The translations under genes and the position numbers were made by a program. The notes under the pieces were generated by a model. The model searched no databases. It was not told where the DNA came from and saw only the letters and a program-made list of their open reading frames with translations. Positions 25,406 to 32,806 of a DNA stretch of 51,681 bases are shown one piece after another. Source of the DNA: Arthrobacter sp. CAU 1506. Lineage in GTDB: Bacteria; Actinomycetota; Actinomycetes; Actinomycetales; Micrococcaceae. Each line of letters opens with the position of its first letter. The stretch's first letter is position 1. The stretch spans positions 1 to 51,681 of the forward strand of contig NZ_SUKC01000023.1 of NCBI RefSeq assembly GCF_005047635.1, read 5' to 3'.

Positions 25406-26905
25406 ATGGCTGATAACACCAAGCCGTTGACAACCGTTGCGGGCGCGCCCGTAGCGGACAACCAGGACAGCCTGACCGCTGGTCCTCGCGGCCCGATGCT
25501 GCTGCAGGACGTCTGGTTCCTGGAGAAAATGGCGCACTTCGACCGCGAGGTCATCCCTGAGCGCCGCATGCATGCCAAGGGCTCCGGTGCGTTCGGTACC
25601 TTCACGGTGACCAACGACATCACCAAGTACACCAAGGCGAAGATCTTCTCCGAGGTCGGCAAGAAGACCGAACTGTTCGCCCGCTTCTCCACCGTGGCCG
25701 GCGAGCGCGGCGCGGCCGACGCCGAGCGCGACATCCGCGGCTTCTCGGTGAAGTTCTACACCGAAGAGGGCAACTGGGACCTGGTGGGCAACAACACCCC
25801 GGTGTTCTTCTTCCGCGACCCGCTGAAGTTCCCGGACCTCAACCACGCAGTGAAGCGTGATCCGCGTACCAACCTGCGCAGCGCCGAGAACAACTGGGAC
25901 TTCTGGACCAACTTGCCGGAGGCCCTGCACCAGGTCACCATCGTCATGTCCGACCGCGGCATCCCGGCGTCCTACCGCCACATGCACGGCTTCGGTTCGC
26001 ACACCTACAGCCTCATCAACGACGCCGGCGAGCGTTTCTGGGTGAAGTTCCACCACCGCACGCAGCAGGGCATCAAGAACCTGACCGATGCCGAGGCCGC
26101 CGCACTGGTGGGCGAGGACCGCGAATCGCACCAGCGCGACCTGCTCGATTCCATCGACAAGGGCGACTTCCCGAAGTGGAAGCTCATGGTCCAGATCATG
26201 CCCGAGGCTGACGCGGAGACCTACAAGTACCACCCGTTCGACCTGACCAAGGTCTGGTCCAAGAAGGACTACCCGCTGATCGAGGTCGGCGAGTGGGAAC
26301 TGAACCGCAACCCGGAGAACTACTTCGCCGACGTGGAGCAGGCCGCCTTCACCCCGGCCAACGTGGTGCCCGGCATCAGCTACTCGCCGGACCGCATGCT
26401 GCAGGGCCGCCTGTTCTCCTACGGCGACGCGCAGCGCTACCGCCTGGGTGTGAACCACCACCAGATCCCGGTGAACTACCCGCGCGGCGCCGGCCTGGTC
26501 AACTCCTACCACCGTGACGGCGCCATGCGCATCGACGGCAACCAGGGCGCAACCCCGGGCATCGAGCCGAACGGCTACGGACGCTGGCAGGAACAGCCGG
26601 CGTACCGCGACCCGGCCCAGGCCGTGGGCGCCGTTGCCGACCGGTTCAACTTCCGCGAGGACGACGACAACTACTTCGAGCAGCCCGGCATCCTCTTCCG
26701 CGAGAAGATGACCGCCGAGCAGCGCCAGGTGCTGTTCGAGAACACCGCCCGCGCCATCGACGGGGCTTCCGAAGCCACCATCGAACGCCACATCGCCAAC
26801 TGCACCAAGGCCGATCCTGCCTACGGTGAGGGTGTGCGCAAGGCCATCGAGGCCCTGCAGGCCGGCAAGGTCTCCGCAGTGGATGTGAACACCGACTCGG
26901 CGTAA
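25406..26905 (+). CDS. katA: Monofunctional haem catalase (KatA)
   Basis: This 499-residue small-subunit catalase breaks down hydrogen peroxide in the cytoplasm. The catalytic His56 lies in [20 protein letters not shown], the active-site Asn in [13 protein letters not shown] near 130, and the haem-ligating tyrosine near 339 in [14 protein letters not shown]. Length fits clade 3. It is cotranscribed with furA, under the two boxes at 24881-24922. A strong bidirectional terminator follows, and an ankyrin-repeat gene faces it. Confidence 0.96.
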   Translation: MADNTKPLTTVAGAPVADNQDSLTAGPRGPMLLQDVWFLEKMAHFDREVIPERRMHAKGSGAFGTFTVTNDITKYTKAKIFSEVGKKTELFARFSTVAGERGAADAERDIRGFSVKFYTEEGNWDLVGNNTPVFFFRDPLKFPDLNHAVKRDPRTNLRSAENNWDFWTNLPEALHQVTIVMSDRGIPASYRHMHGFGSHTYSLINDAGERFWVKFHHRTQQGIKNLTDAEAAALVGEDRESHQRDLLDSIDKGDFPKWKLMVQIMPEADAETYKYHPFDLTKVWSKKDYPLIEVGEWELNRNPENYFADVEQAAFTPANVVPGISYSPDRMLQGRLFSYGDAQRYRLGVNHHQIPVNYPRGAGLVNSYHRDGAMRIDGNQGATPGIEPNGYGRWQEQPAYRDPAQAVGAVADRFNFREDDDNYFEQPGILFREKMTAEQRQVLFENTARAIDGASEATIERHIANCTKADPAYGEGVRKAIEALQAGKVSAVDVNTDSA

Positions 26906-26925
26906 TTGCCCCGCCTCACGGCATG

Positions 26926-26972
26926 AAACTGCCCGGGACCAGCCATTGCGGCCGGTCCCGGGCAGTTTTTTT
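26926..26972. terminator. Strong rho-independent terminator between katA and ankyrin gene
   Basis: Perfect 15-base arms (26926-26940, AAACTGCCCGGGACC; 26954-26968) followed by a run of seven T. On the other strand the stem ends in AAACT, so it may serve the facing gene as well. Confidence 0.92.
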
Positions 26973-26984
26973 ATTTTCCGGCGG

Positions 26985-27374
26985 CTAGCGCTCCAGTAGG
27001 TGCTCACGACCGAACATCTTGGCGGCATCGCGGGCGGACGGCGTGCCGGCGTCAATATCCGCTCCGGCGGCCAGCAGCTTGGCCACCACCGCGTCCTCGC
27101 CCTTGAACAGGGCACCCGCAATCGGCGACTGGTCGCGGACGTTGCGGATATCGGGATTGGCGCCGCGGCCCAGCAGCATGTCCACGGTCTCTTCCTGCCC
27201 GTGGTAGGCAGCCAGCATCAGCAGCGTGTTGCGGTCCGGATCAAGAGCATCCACGGGCAGTCCGTGGTCGAGGAACTCAGCCAGCTCGCTGGTTTTGCCC
27301 TCGCGGGCCAAATCCATGGCGATGCCGACAATCCGTTGGGTCTGTTCTTCATTAAGCGGCATGTCATTGGTCAC
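26985..27374 (-). CDS. Ankyrin-repeat protein (AnkB-like) facing katA
   Basis: This 129-residue protein consists of about three ankyrin repeats, clearest in DRNTLLMLAAYHGQEETVDMLLGRGANPD and AVVAKLLAAGADID. It has no signal peptide. In Pseudomonas aeruginosa an ankyrin protein, AnkB, is encoded next to katB and is needed for full catalase activity. The same pairing here suggests a helper or haem-loading role, though gene order is convergent, not operonic. The start may also be the ATG five codons in (MPLNEEQ). Confidence 0.85.
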   Translation of the reverse strand: MTNDMPLNEEQTQRIVGIAMDLAREGKTSELAEFLDHGLPVDALDPDRNTLLMLAAYHGQEETVDMLLGRGANPDIRNVRDQSPIAGALFKGEDAVVAKLLAAGADIDAGTPSARDAAKMFGREHLLER

Positions 27375-27460
27375 TCCCCCAGACTATGCGAGCCGGTGCC
27401 GAATCACGACGGCGGAGCCCGGCTTTGGTCGCGATGGCGCCTTGTCGAGGGCAGGCAGCG

Positions 27461-28126
27461 TCAGGGTGCTGCCTGCAGGAGGCGCTCCAGCAACAGGTGG
27501 AACGCCTCGGTGGACCCCTCCGGCGGTTCGGCAGCGACTACCTGCCCGAACCACAGACCGCACAGTCCGGCCGCGAAGAGCGTCCCTTCAGCTGCTGCCT
27601 GCTGCTCCCCTGCCCCGCGGGCGCGGAGCCAACCGGCAGCGGCGTCGCGCCAGAGGGAGAAACCGGGCGGCCGGAGGGCCGTTCCGGCCAGCGCGGACTG
27701 CGAGGAGCCCGTTGGCCGGCTGGCCGCCTGCCGGATGGCCGCCTGCAGGATGGCTGCCTGCTGGGTGGCTGCCTGCCGGCTGGCCGCCTGCTGGATGGCC
27801 GCTTCGAATCCGAGCCGCTGCAGCACGCGGTTCTGCGGGGTCTGCGAACGCTCCCAGATCTGCAGCAGCAGTTGACGCAGTGCCGGGGCATCCAAGTCGG
27901 CCAGCTGCTCCTGAGAAGGCGCGGGCAGCTGCGCCTGGACCTGGTGCACAATTTCCTCGAGCAACTGTTCGCGGTGCCCAAAATGGTAGACCAGCATGTA
28001 GCTGCTGATGCCCAGGGCCTCGGCCAGCGGGCGGAAGGACAGGTCCGCCAGGTTCTTGTCCTGCAGGTAGTCCAGGATGTCTTCAAGCAGCTGCGGCTTG
28101 CGCTGCGGATTCTGCGGCCTGGCCAT
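27461..28126 (-). CDS. TetR-family regulator with pentapeptide repeat insert
   Basis: This 221-residue regulator has a TetR helix-turn-helix near the N-terminus (LSFRPLAEALGISSYMLVYHFGHREQLLEEIV). The C-terminal ligand domain is interrupted at residues 108-135 by five copies of x-x-Q-A-A, encoded by a 15-bp tandem repeat. The rest of the C-terminal part (WLRARGAGEQQAAAEGTLFAAGLCGLWFG) looks normal for the family. No target gene is evident: the ankyrin gene follows on the same strand, and a hypothetical gene diverges. Confidence 0.82.
   Translation of the reverse strand: MARPQNPQRKPQLLEDILDYLQDKNLADLSFRPLAEALGISSYMLVYHFGHREQLLEEIVHQVQAQLPAPSQEQLADLDAPALRQLLLQIWERSQTPQNRVLQRLGFEAAIQQAASRQAATQQAAILQAAIRQAASRPTGSSQSALAGTALRPPGFSLWRDAAAGWLRARGAGEQQAAAEGTLFAAGLCGLWFGQVVAAEPPEGSTEAFHLLLERLLQAAP
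27718..27807 (-). repeat. 15-bp tandem repeat inside the TetR gene
   Basis: Six successive 15-base units with consensus GGMTGGCYGCCTGCY (27718, 27733, 27748, 27763, 27778, 27793), the last degenerate. They keep the reading frame and encode QAA-type pentapeptides. Confidence 0.88.
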
Positions 28127-28399
28127 GCGGTGCGCTGCCTCCTCCTGCTCGGAACCTCTGCGTGAACGACCGTGATCGTGGTGCTTGCCGGGACGGCTGG
28201 TAGCCGGCCGGGTCTCAGCTTAGCCGCTGGGGTCGAGGGCGTGCCGGGACGCGCAGATCACAGACTCTTCCGCGACTTGCCGGAACGCCTCGCGGAATTA
28301 TGGCCGGGGTCTCCCATACTTGGTGGAAGGGCCGACCCAGGGGAATCGGACCGGCCGGCCGCCGGCAGTGAAGCGAGCAAGGAAGCGGGCAACAAGGCG

Positions 28400-28654
28400 A
28401 TGGTGGTCCCAGCACAGTCTCGACTGCAGCGGTTCGGAGGGCGGTTTCGGGCCCTGTTCCTCCGCCCGGCACCGGAAATTCAGCGCGGGCCGGAGCTTCC
28501 GCCCCCGGATCTTCAAACACTGGATCCGTATCAAACACTGCTCACCAGCCTGCGGTCAACTTACCCCGGCGCACGCCTCAGCATGCCTAGCCATGGCAAG
28601 GTCCGGGTGGAGCTGCCCGGCGGAGACGTGCTGCGCTTCTACGTCGAGCGTTAG
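28400..28654 (+). CDS. Uncharacterised 84-residue protein
   Basis: The product starts MVVPAQSRLQRFGGRFRALF, basic at the N-terminus, and ends in a folded-looking stretch (YPGARLSMPSHGKVRVELPG) that could be a small beta domain. No family is recognised. The ATG at 28400 is the best start but lacks a strong ribosome site; the frame is open upstream to 28172. The stretch 28127-28399 between it and the TetR gene shows nothing further. Confidence 0.4.
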   Translation: MVVPAQSRLQRFGGRFRALFLRPAPEIQRGPELPPPDLQTLDPYQTLLTSLRSTYPGARLSMPSHGKVRVELPGGDVLRFYVER

Positions 28655-28691
28655 GCACGCCGCCGCTGGCCGAGCCGTTCGGGTCTCTACT

Positions 28692-28757
28692 CGGCGCTGG
28701 CGCGCCTCCACCGACCACCGCACCCGGCGCTGGCGCGCCTCCATCGACCACCGACCA
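28692..28757. repeat. Two 33-bp direct repeats
   Basis: The sequence CGGCGCTGGCGCGCCTCCA plus CGACCACCG occurs at 28692 and again at 28725 with one base change. It lies between the hypothetical gene and the 3' end of the FprA-type gene. Role unknown. Confidence 0.7.
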
Positions 28758-28773
28758 GCTCGGGCAGCTTGTC

Positions 28774-30201
28774 TCAGTGCTGCGAAATCTTGATCATGTC
28801 TTCGCGCGGAACCACCTTGACGCGTTCGCGCTCGACGGCGGGAGCACCGTCGTCGTTGTGTTCCGCCACGAAGGAGGCGCCGAGCTCCCGCTCATGGGCG
28901 TCCAGCTTCAGCCAGCCTTCCCAGGTGGTGTAGGCAACGCCGCGCTCTTCGAGCAGCTTGACGATGGCGTCCTCGTCCGGTTCCTCTGCGGCCGGCAGGT
29001 CCAGCCGGTCCTCCAGCAGGAAGCCGATGGTTTCCAGGGCATCGCCCTTGGTGTGCCCGATCAGTCCGACGGGTCCGCGCTTGATCCAGCCGGTGGCGTA
29101 GATGCCGGGGACGGGGCTTCCGGACTCGTCGATCACGCGCCCGCCTTCGTTGGGGATCACACCGCGGCGGCCATCGTAGCCCACCTCGGGCAGCTCCGAG
29201 CCGAAGTAGCCGATGGCGCGGTAGACCGCCTGCACCGGGTATTCGACGATTTCGCCGGTGCCGCGGACATTGCCTGTGCCGTCGAGTTCGTTGCGCTCGA
29301 ACTTGATGGCCGCCACGTGTCCGGCGCCGTCCCCGGTGCCCTCGACGATCTCCAGCGGCGTGTGCAGGAAGTGCAGGTGCAGCCGGCGCGAGGCGCCGGT
29401 GTCCTGTTCCTCCACCAGCCAGTTGGTGAGCGTGTTGACCATGGTCTTGGTCTGGTTGTTGGTGCGGATGGCCTCGTCGGATCCCTCGTCGAAGTCGAAA
29501 TCCTCCGGGTACAGCACAATGTCCACGTCGCGGGAATGCGAGAGTTCGCGCAGTTCCAGCGGGGTGAACTTCACCTGGGCAGGGCCGCGCCGGCCGAAGA
29601 TATGCACGTCGGTGACCGGCGAGCCCTTCAAGCCCTGGTAGACGTTGTCCGGAATCTCGGTGCTGAGCAGGTCGTCGGCGTGCTTGGACAGGATGCGGGC
29701 CACGTCCAGCGCCACGTTGCCGTTGCCGATGACCGCGATCTCCTTGGCGTCCAAGGGCCACTCGCGGGGCACATCCGGGTGGCCGTCGTACCAGGAAACG
29801 AACTCGGCGGCGCCGTAGGACCCGTCCAGTTCAACGCCCGGGATGTTCAGGGCCGCGTCCTTGATGGCACCGGTGGCGAAGATGACGGCGTCGTAGAAGT
29901 GCCGGAAGTCGCTCAGGGTCAGGTCCTGGCCGTAGTCGACGTTGCCCAGGAAGCGGATGTCGCCGCGGTCCAGCACCTTGTGCAGCGCGTTGACGATGCC
30001 CTTGATCCGGGGGTGGTCCGGCGCCACGCCGTAGCGGATCAGGCCGTACGGGGCGGGATAGCGGTCGAAGAGGTCGATGCTGACCTCGAAGTCCCGCTCA
30101 GCTTTGGTGAGGATGTCAGCGGCGTAGACGCCGGCTGGTCCGGCGCCGATGATAGCCACCCTGAGGGGACGCTGGGTGATGGCCTCGGCAGAGTTAGACA
30201 C
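28774..30201 (-). CDS. fprA: Ferredoxin/adrenodoxin-NADP reductase-like FAD protein (FprA type)
   Basis: This 475-residue flavoprotein matches the adrenodoxin reductase family, in mycobacteria FprA, which passes electrons between NADPH and ferredoxin. It has the FAD site LRVAIIGAGPAGVYAADIL, the segment DRYPAPYGLIRYGVAPDHP, the NADPH site EIAVIGNGNVALDVARIL and the C-terminal IYATGWIKRGPVGLIGHTKGD. The GTG at 30201 is preferred because AAGGA precedes it; the frame is open to 30246. It stands just outside the T7SS region on the same strand, apparently unrelated. Confidence 0.9.
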   Translation of the reverse strand: MSNSAEAITQRPLRVAIIGAGPAGVYAADILTKAERDFEVSIDLFDRYPAPYGLIRYGVAPDHPRIKGIVNALHKVLDRGDIRFLGNVDYGQDLTLSDFRHFYDAVIFATGAIKDAALNIPGVELDGSYGAAEFVSWYDGHPDVPREWPLDAKEIAVIGNGNVALDVARILSKHADDLLSTEIPDNVYQGLKGSPVTDVHIFGRRGPAQVKFTPLELRELSHSRDVDIVLYPEDFDFDEGSDEAIRTNNQTKTMVNTLTNWLVEEQDTGASRRLHLHFLHTPLEIVEGTGDGAGHVAAIKFERNELDGTGNVRGTGEIVEYPVQAVYRAIGYFGSELPEVGYDGRRGVIPNEGGRVIDESGSPVPGIYATGWIKRGPVGLIGHTKGDALETIGFLLEDRLDLPAAEEPDEDAIVKLLEERGVAYTTWEGWLKLDAHERELGASFVAEHNDDGAPAVERERVKVVPREDMIKISQH

Positions 30202-30320
30202 GGGCAGTCCTTCTTCTTGTGGAATCCTCCTGCGCAATAAGCGCACAGTTTCCTATTCTAAATGTCCGCAGGTTTGCCGCCTAACAGTGTGCCCTGCGTC
30301 TCATCTGGCACAGTGGATGC

Positions 30321-31223
30321 TCAGCGGCCGGAGCCCGGCAGGCCGGCCAGCCGGTTCTGCACGAACTGCAGATCCTGCACGTCCTCCTCGGCAGCGATGG
30401 CCCGGTACACTCCGGCATCGGCCTTATCGAGCTGCAGGCCTTCGGCGAAGTCGGCGTTGTGACCGGTGTAGGAGAGCCGGAAGACGCGCCGGCCGCCATC
30501 CATGGCGGTATCGAGGACCCGGAAAGGAAGCCCGTTGAAAGTGCAGGAGACGTTCAGTTCGTAGAGGTCGGTGACGTCGGCCAGCGGAACCTTCGCCCGC
30601 CAGACCCCGCGCGGGGTCTTCTCGAAACCTGACACTTCCGCCGGGGGCTCGCCGGGCGATGAGAGCACCACGGTATTGCCGTCGTCAACCATGTCGGCAA
30701 CGAATTCTGCTCCACGCCAAGTGGCGCGCCAGCCCAACACCGACGACGGCGGTACGGGCTTCGGCTCCACCCTCGCCTCATCGGCGACCACAGCCCAGCC
30801 CCGGGCCACATCGACATAAACCGCGAGGAGATCCTCCGAGCCGCTTCGGCCGATGCGCCAAAGTTCCGCTCCGGCCGGCAGCCGCACTTCGTCGAGATAG
30901 AACAACGGCGCCCGCCCACCGTCCCAAGACGTGAGTCCGGTTCCGGTGAACGGCGCACGGTCCACAAACTCCGGAGAAAGCGCGTCGTGCAGGTAGTTCC
31001 CGACCGGGGACTGGAACCGGATTACGTCGATGGTTTCCGAACTCCGCTGCCACGGAGACCCGGAAAACCCCAGTCCGTGGGCGTCGAACAGCTGTTGCGG
31101 GGTTCGTGCCTCAGCGACGTCCGCCGCCCGCAACACGTAGCCGGCGACAGTGTCCGTGGAGTTGGCCAGATAATTGCGGCTCAGGGCCGGGCTCACGGCC
31201 TTCTGTAGGATCGTCCGGGTCAT
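30321..31223 (-). CDS. Orphan toxin-domain protein fused to an immunity-like domain
   Basis: This 300-residue protein has two parts. Residues 21-146 match the C-terminal domain of the 952-residue toxin-like protein at 32807-35665: STDTVAGYVLRAADVAEAR with PGSVGGFVSQAADTARL, SSETIDVIRFQ with DEVVAIRFQ, and LPAGAELWRIGRSGSEDLLAVY with LRDGAEMWRINSAGEETLVGVY. Residues 163-290 resemble the small putative immunity proteins next door (W-x-G, GEPP, then KVPLADVTDLYEL against HVPESEVSDLHEI). No signal peptide is seen. Its ATG overlaps the stop of the upstream immunity-like gene (ATGA), so the two are coupled. It may be an orphan toxin module, a decoy or an extra immunity factor; the relation is seen by eye only. 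Confidence 0.62.
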   Translation of the reverse strand: MTRTILQKAVSPALSRNYLANSTDTVAGYVLRAADVAEARTPQQLFDAHGLGFSGSPWQRSSETIDVIRFQSPVGNYLHDALSPEFVDRAPFTGTGLTSWDGGRAPLFYLDEVRLPAGAELWRIGRSGSEDLLAVYVDVARGWAVVADEARVEPKPVPPSSVLGWRATWRGAEFVADMVDDGNTVVLSSPGEPPAEVSGFEKTPRGVWRAKVPLADVTDLYELNVSCTFNGLPFRVLDTAMDGGRRVFRLSYTGHNADFAEGLQLDKADAGVYRAIAAEEDVQDLQFVQNRLAGLPGSGR

Positions 31224-31702
31224 GCTGCCAGCTCCACTCGTTCCGATTTAAAATCCGTCAGCGCATGCGCTGGAACCCAGCCGAAGACCCAGCTGCGGTC
31301 ATATTCTTCGAAGTCATACTCGCGCACGAGCGCATCCCAATGGTGGCGGGGTTCGCGCGGCATGGTCTCAACGGCCAACCTGCCTTCTGCGTCTTGGGCG
31401 ATGATGTTCACGCGTGCCTGGATGTCGTGGCCCGTGCTGTCGGTGAGCGGAACGTATCCCGTGGCGGCAATCTCATGGAGATCGGATACCTCTGATTCGG
31501 GAACGTGTAGGTAGTGCCGGAAAGGCGTCCGGCCAAACCGATTCGGAAACTCCAGTGTGGACCATTCCGGCGAAGGCGGCTCGCCGCCGTCCTGAATGAT
31601 CGTCAGCTTCCCCAAGTAGGGGGTTCGTCGCTGGAGTTCCACCACTCGGCCGCTCCACACCCCGTAGATTCCGTCCAACGGAGTTCCATCGCTTAGCCAC
31701 AT
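31220..31702 (-). CDS. Putative immunity protein, copy A
   Basis: This 160-residue protein is the most diverged of three paralogues in a row behind the toxin-like gene. Shared marks are MWLSDGTPLDGIYGVW, LTIIQDGG, EFPNRFGRTPF, VSDLHEI, GRLAVET and SWVFGWVPAHALTDF. It has an extra loop of about nine residues after EIAATG. No Pfam family is recalled. Small acidic cytosolic proteins encoded after a polymorphic toxin are usually immunity proteins, and that is the basis of the call. It overlaps the fusion gene by four bases. Confidence 0.6.
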   Translation of the reverse strand: MWLSDGTPLDGIYGVWSGRVVELQRRTPYLGKLTIIQDGGEPPSPEWSTLEFPNRFGRTPFRHYLHVPESEVSDLHEIAATGYVPLTDSTGHDIQARVNIIAQDAEGRLAVETMPREPRHHWDALVREYDFEEYDRSWVFGWVPAHALTDFKSERVELAA

Positions 31703-31761
31703 GGTTACACCCTATTCCAACCATCTCCGTCGAATATTTCGACCGGAGCCTCTTGTCTCCA

Positions 31762-31806
31762 CGGCCCAAGGCCGGGCTCATCCCCTCTGCAGGATGGCCC
31801 GGGTGA
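31762..31806 (-). pseudogene. Eroded start of a second copy of the toxin-domain fusion gene
   Basis: About 45-58 bases match the start of the 300-residue fusion gene and its junction with copy A. The live junction (minus strand, from 31228) reads GGCAGCATGACCCGGACGAT; the dead one (from 31811) reads GGCAGCATCACCCGGGCCAT. After 14 codons' worth of similarity (live CCGGCCCTGAGCC, dead CCGGCCTTGGGCC) the match ends. The start is ATC and the frame is broken. Confidence 0.6.
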
Positions 31807-31812
31807 TGCTGC

Positions 31813-32292
31813 CTACTCCATTTGCCTCACTTGCACGCCTGTCACCGTCTCGGCGCGTTCGATGGCGATGTCGGCGAGGGCGTGCCGCGGAACCCAGCCG
31901 AAAACAAAGACATTCTCGTAGCGCTCAAACTCGAATTCCTCCACGAGCCTATCCATCAAGTTCGGCGGCACCTGACCCAACGCTTGAACGGCAAGTCGTC
32001 CCTCGCCGTCCTCCGCCAGAAGCTCCACGGCGACGCTATCCAACCTCGCCGTCGCCCGAATGGAATGGACGTCGGAGACCGAGGCTGCGTCGACATCCTT
32101 GTAGAAACGGACTGGTGTCCGGGCGAACCTGTTGGGAAATTTCAGCCGCTCCCAGTCCTGCCCTGGCTGTTCTCCACCGTCTTGAACCAGAGTCAGGTTC
32201 CCGCGATCACTGGCAGAACTCCACAGCTCCCATTCCTGTCCCTGCCACGTACCTTAATAGCCAGTCAGTTTCGTACCATCAGGCATCCACAT
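31813..32292 (-). pseudogene. Putative immunity protein, copy B, with premature stop
   Basis: The 160-codon frame closely matches copy C through its length: MWMPDGTKLTGY, then PNRFARTPVRF, VSDVHSIRATARLDS and FVFGWVPRHALADIAIERAE. Codon 13 is TAA (32256-32254) where copy C has a TAC tyrosine codon (GSYGTW against GY*GTW). The rest of the frame is intact, so the break looks recent. A 76-residue product from the TTG at 32043 is possible but would lack half the domain. A GAAAGG ribosome site remains. Its end also differs: GAG-TAG stands where copy A has GAG-CTG. Confidence 0.8.
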
Positions 32293-32347
32293 GGCCTTGA
32301 CCCTTTCTCGGCCCGCCAATCACTTGGACAACCTGCTTGTCGGACAG

Positions 32348-32803
32348 TCAGCCATCACGCTCTGTGCGCTCGATGGTGATATCGACGAGGGCGTGCCGGG
32401 GAACCCATCCGAAAACAAAGGCATTCTCGTAGCGCTCAAACCCGAATTCCTCCACGAACCCGTTCATGAAGTTCGGCGCGGCCCCGCCCAAAGTCTGCAC
32501 AGCGAGGCGCCCTTCGTCATCCTCCGCCAGCAGTTCGACCGACACCCGGTCCAGCTTGGCCGTGGCACGAATGGAATGTAAGTCCGACACTTCGTTCGCG
32601 TCCACGATGCGTCTGAAGTGAACCGGGGTGCGCGCGAAACGATTCGGAAAATGCTGTTCAGTCCACTCCGGGCCCGGGCTGTCGCCCCCATCCTGAATCA
32701 GGACGAGCTTCCCCCTGATCGGCCGGGTGCTGTCCAGTTCGAGTTCTTCACCCCGCCAAGTGCCGTACGATCCTGAAAGCTTGGTTCCGTCACTCATCCA
32801 CAT
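32348..32803 (-). CDS. Putative immunity protein, copy C (toxin-adjacent)
   Basis: This 151-residue protein begins three bases after the toxin-like gene's stop, the usual place for the cognate immunity gene. It has MWMSDGTKLSGSYGTWRGEE, KLVLIQDGGDSPGPEW, HFPNRFARTPVHF, SDLHSIRATAKLD and FVFGWVPRHALVD. No signal peptide or membrane helix, so it should act in the cytoplasm. It is most like the broken copy B, less like copy A. Function is inferred from position; no tested homologue is known to me. Confidence 0.65.
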   Translation of the reverse strand: MWMSDGTKLSGSYGTWRGEELELDSTRPIRGKLVLIQDGGDSPGPEWTEQHFPNRFARTPVHFRRIVDANEVSDLHSIRATAKLDRVSVELLAEDDEGRLAVQTLGGAAPNFMNGFVEEFGFERYENAFVFGWVPRHALVDITIERTERDG

Positions 32804-32806
32804 TTG

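Noticed and set aside
25325-27121. A 598-codon open frame opposite katA.
   Set aside because: Shadow of the katA codon pattern; katA and the ankyrin gene explain the DNA.
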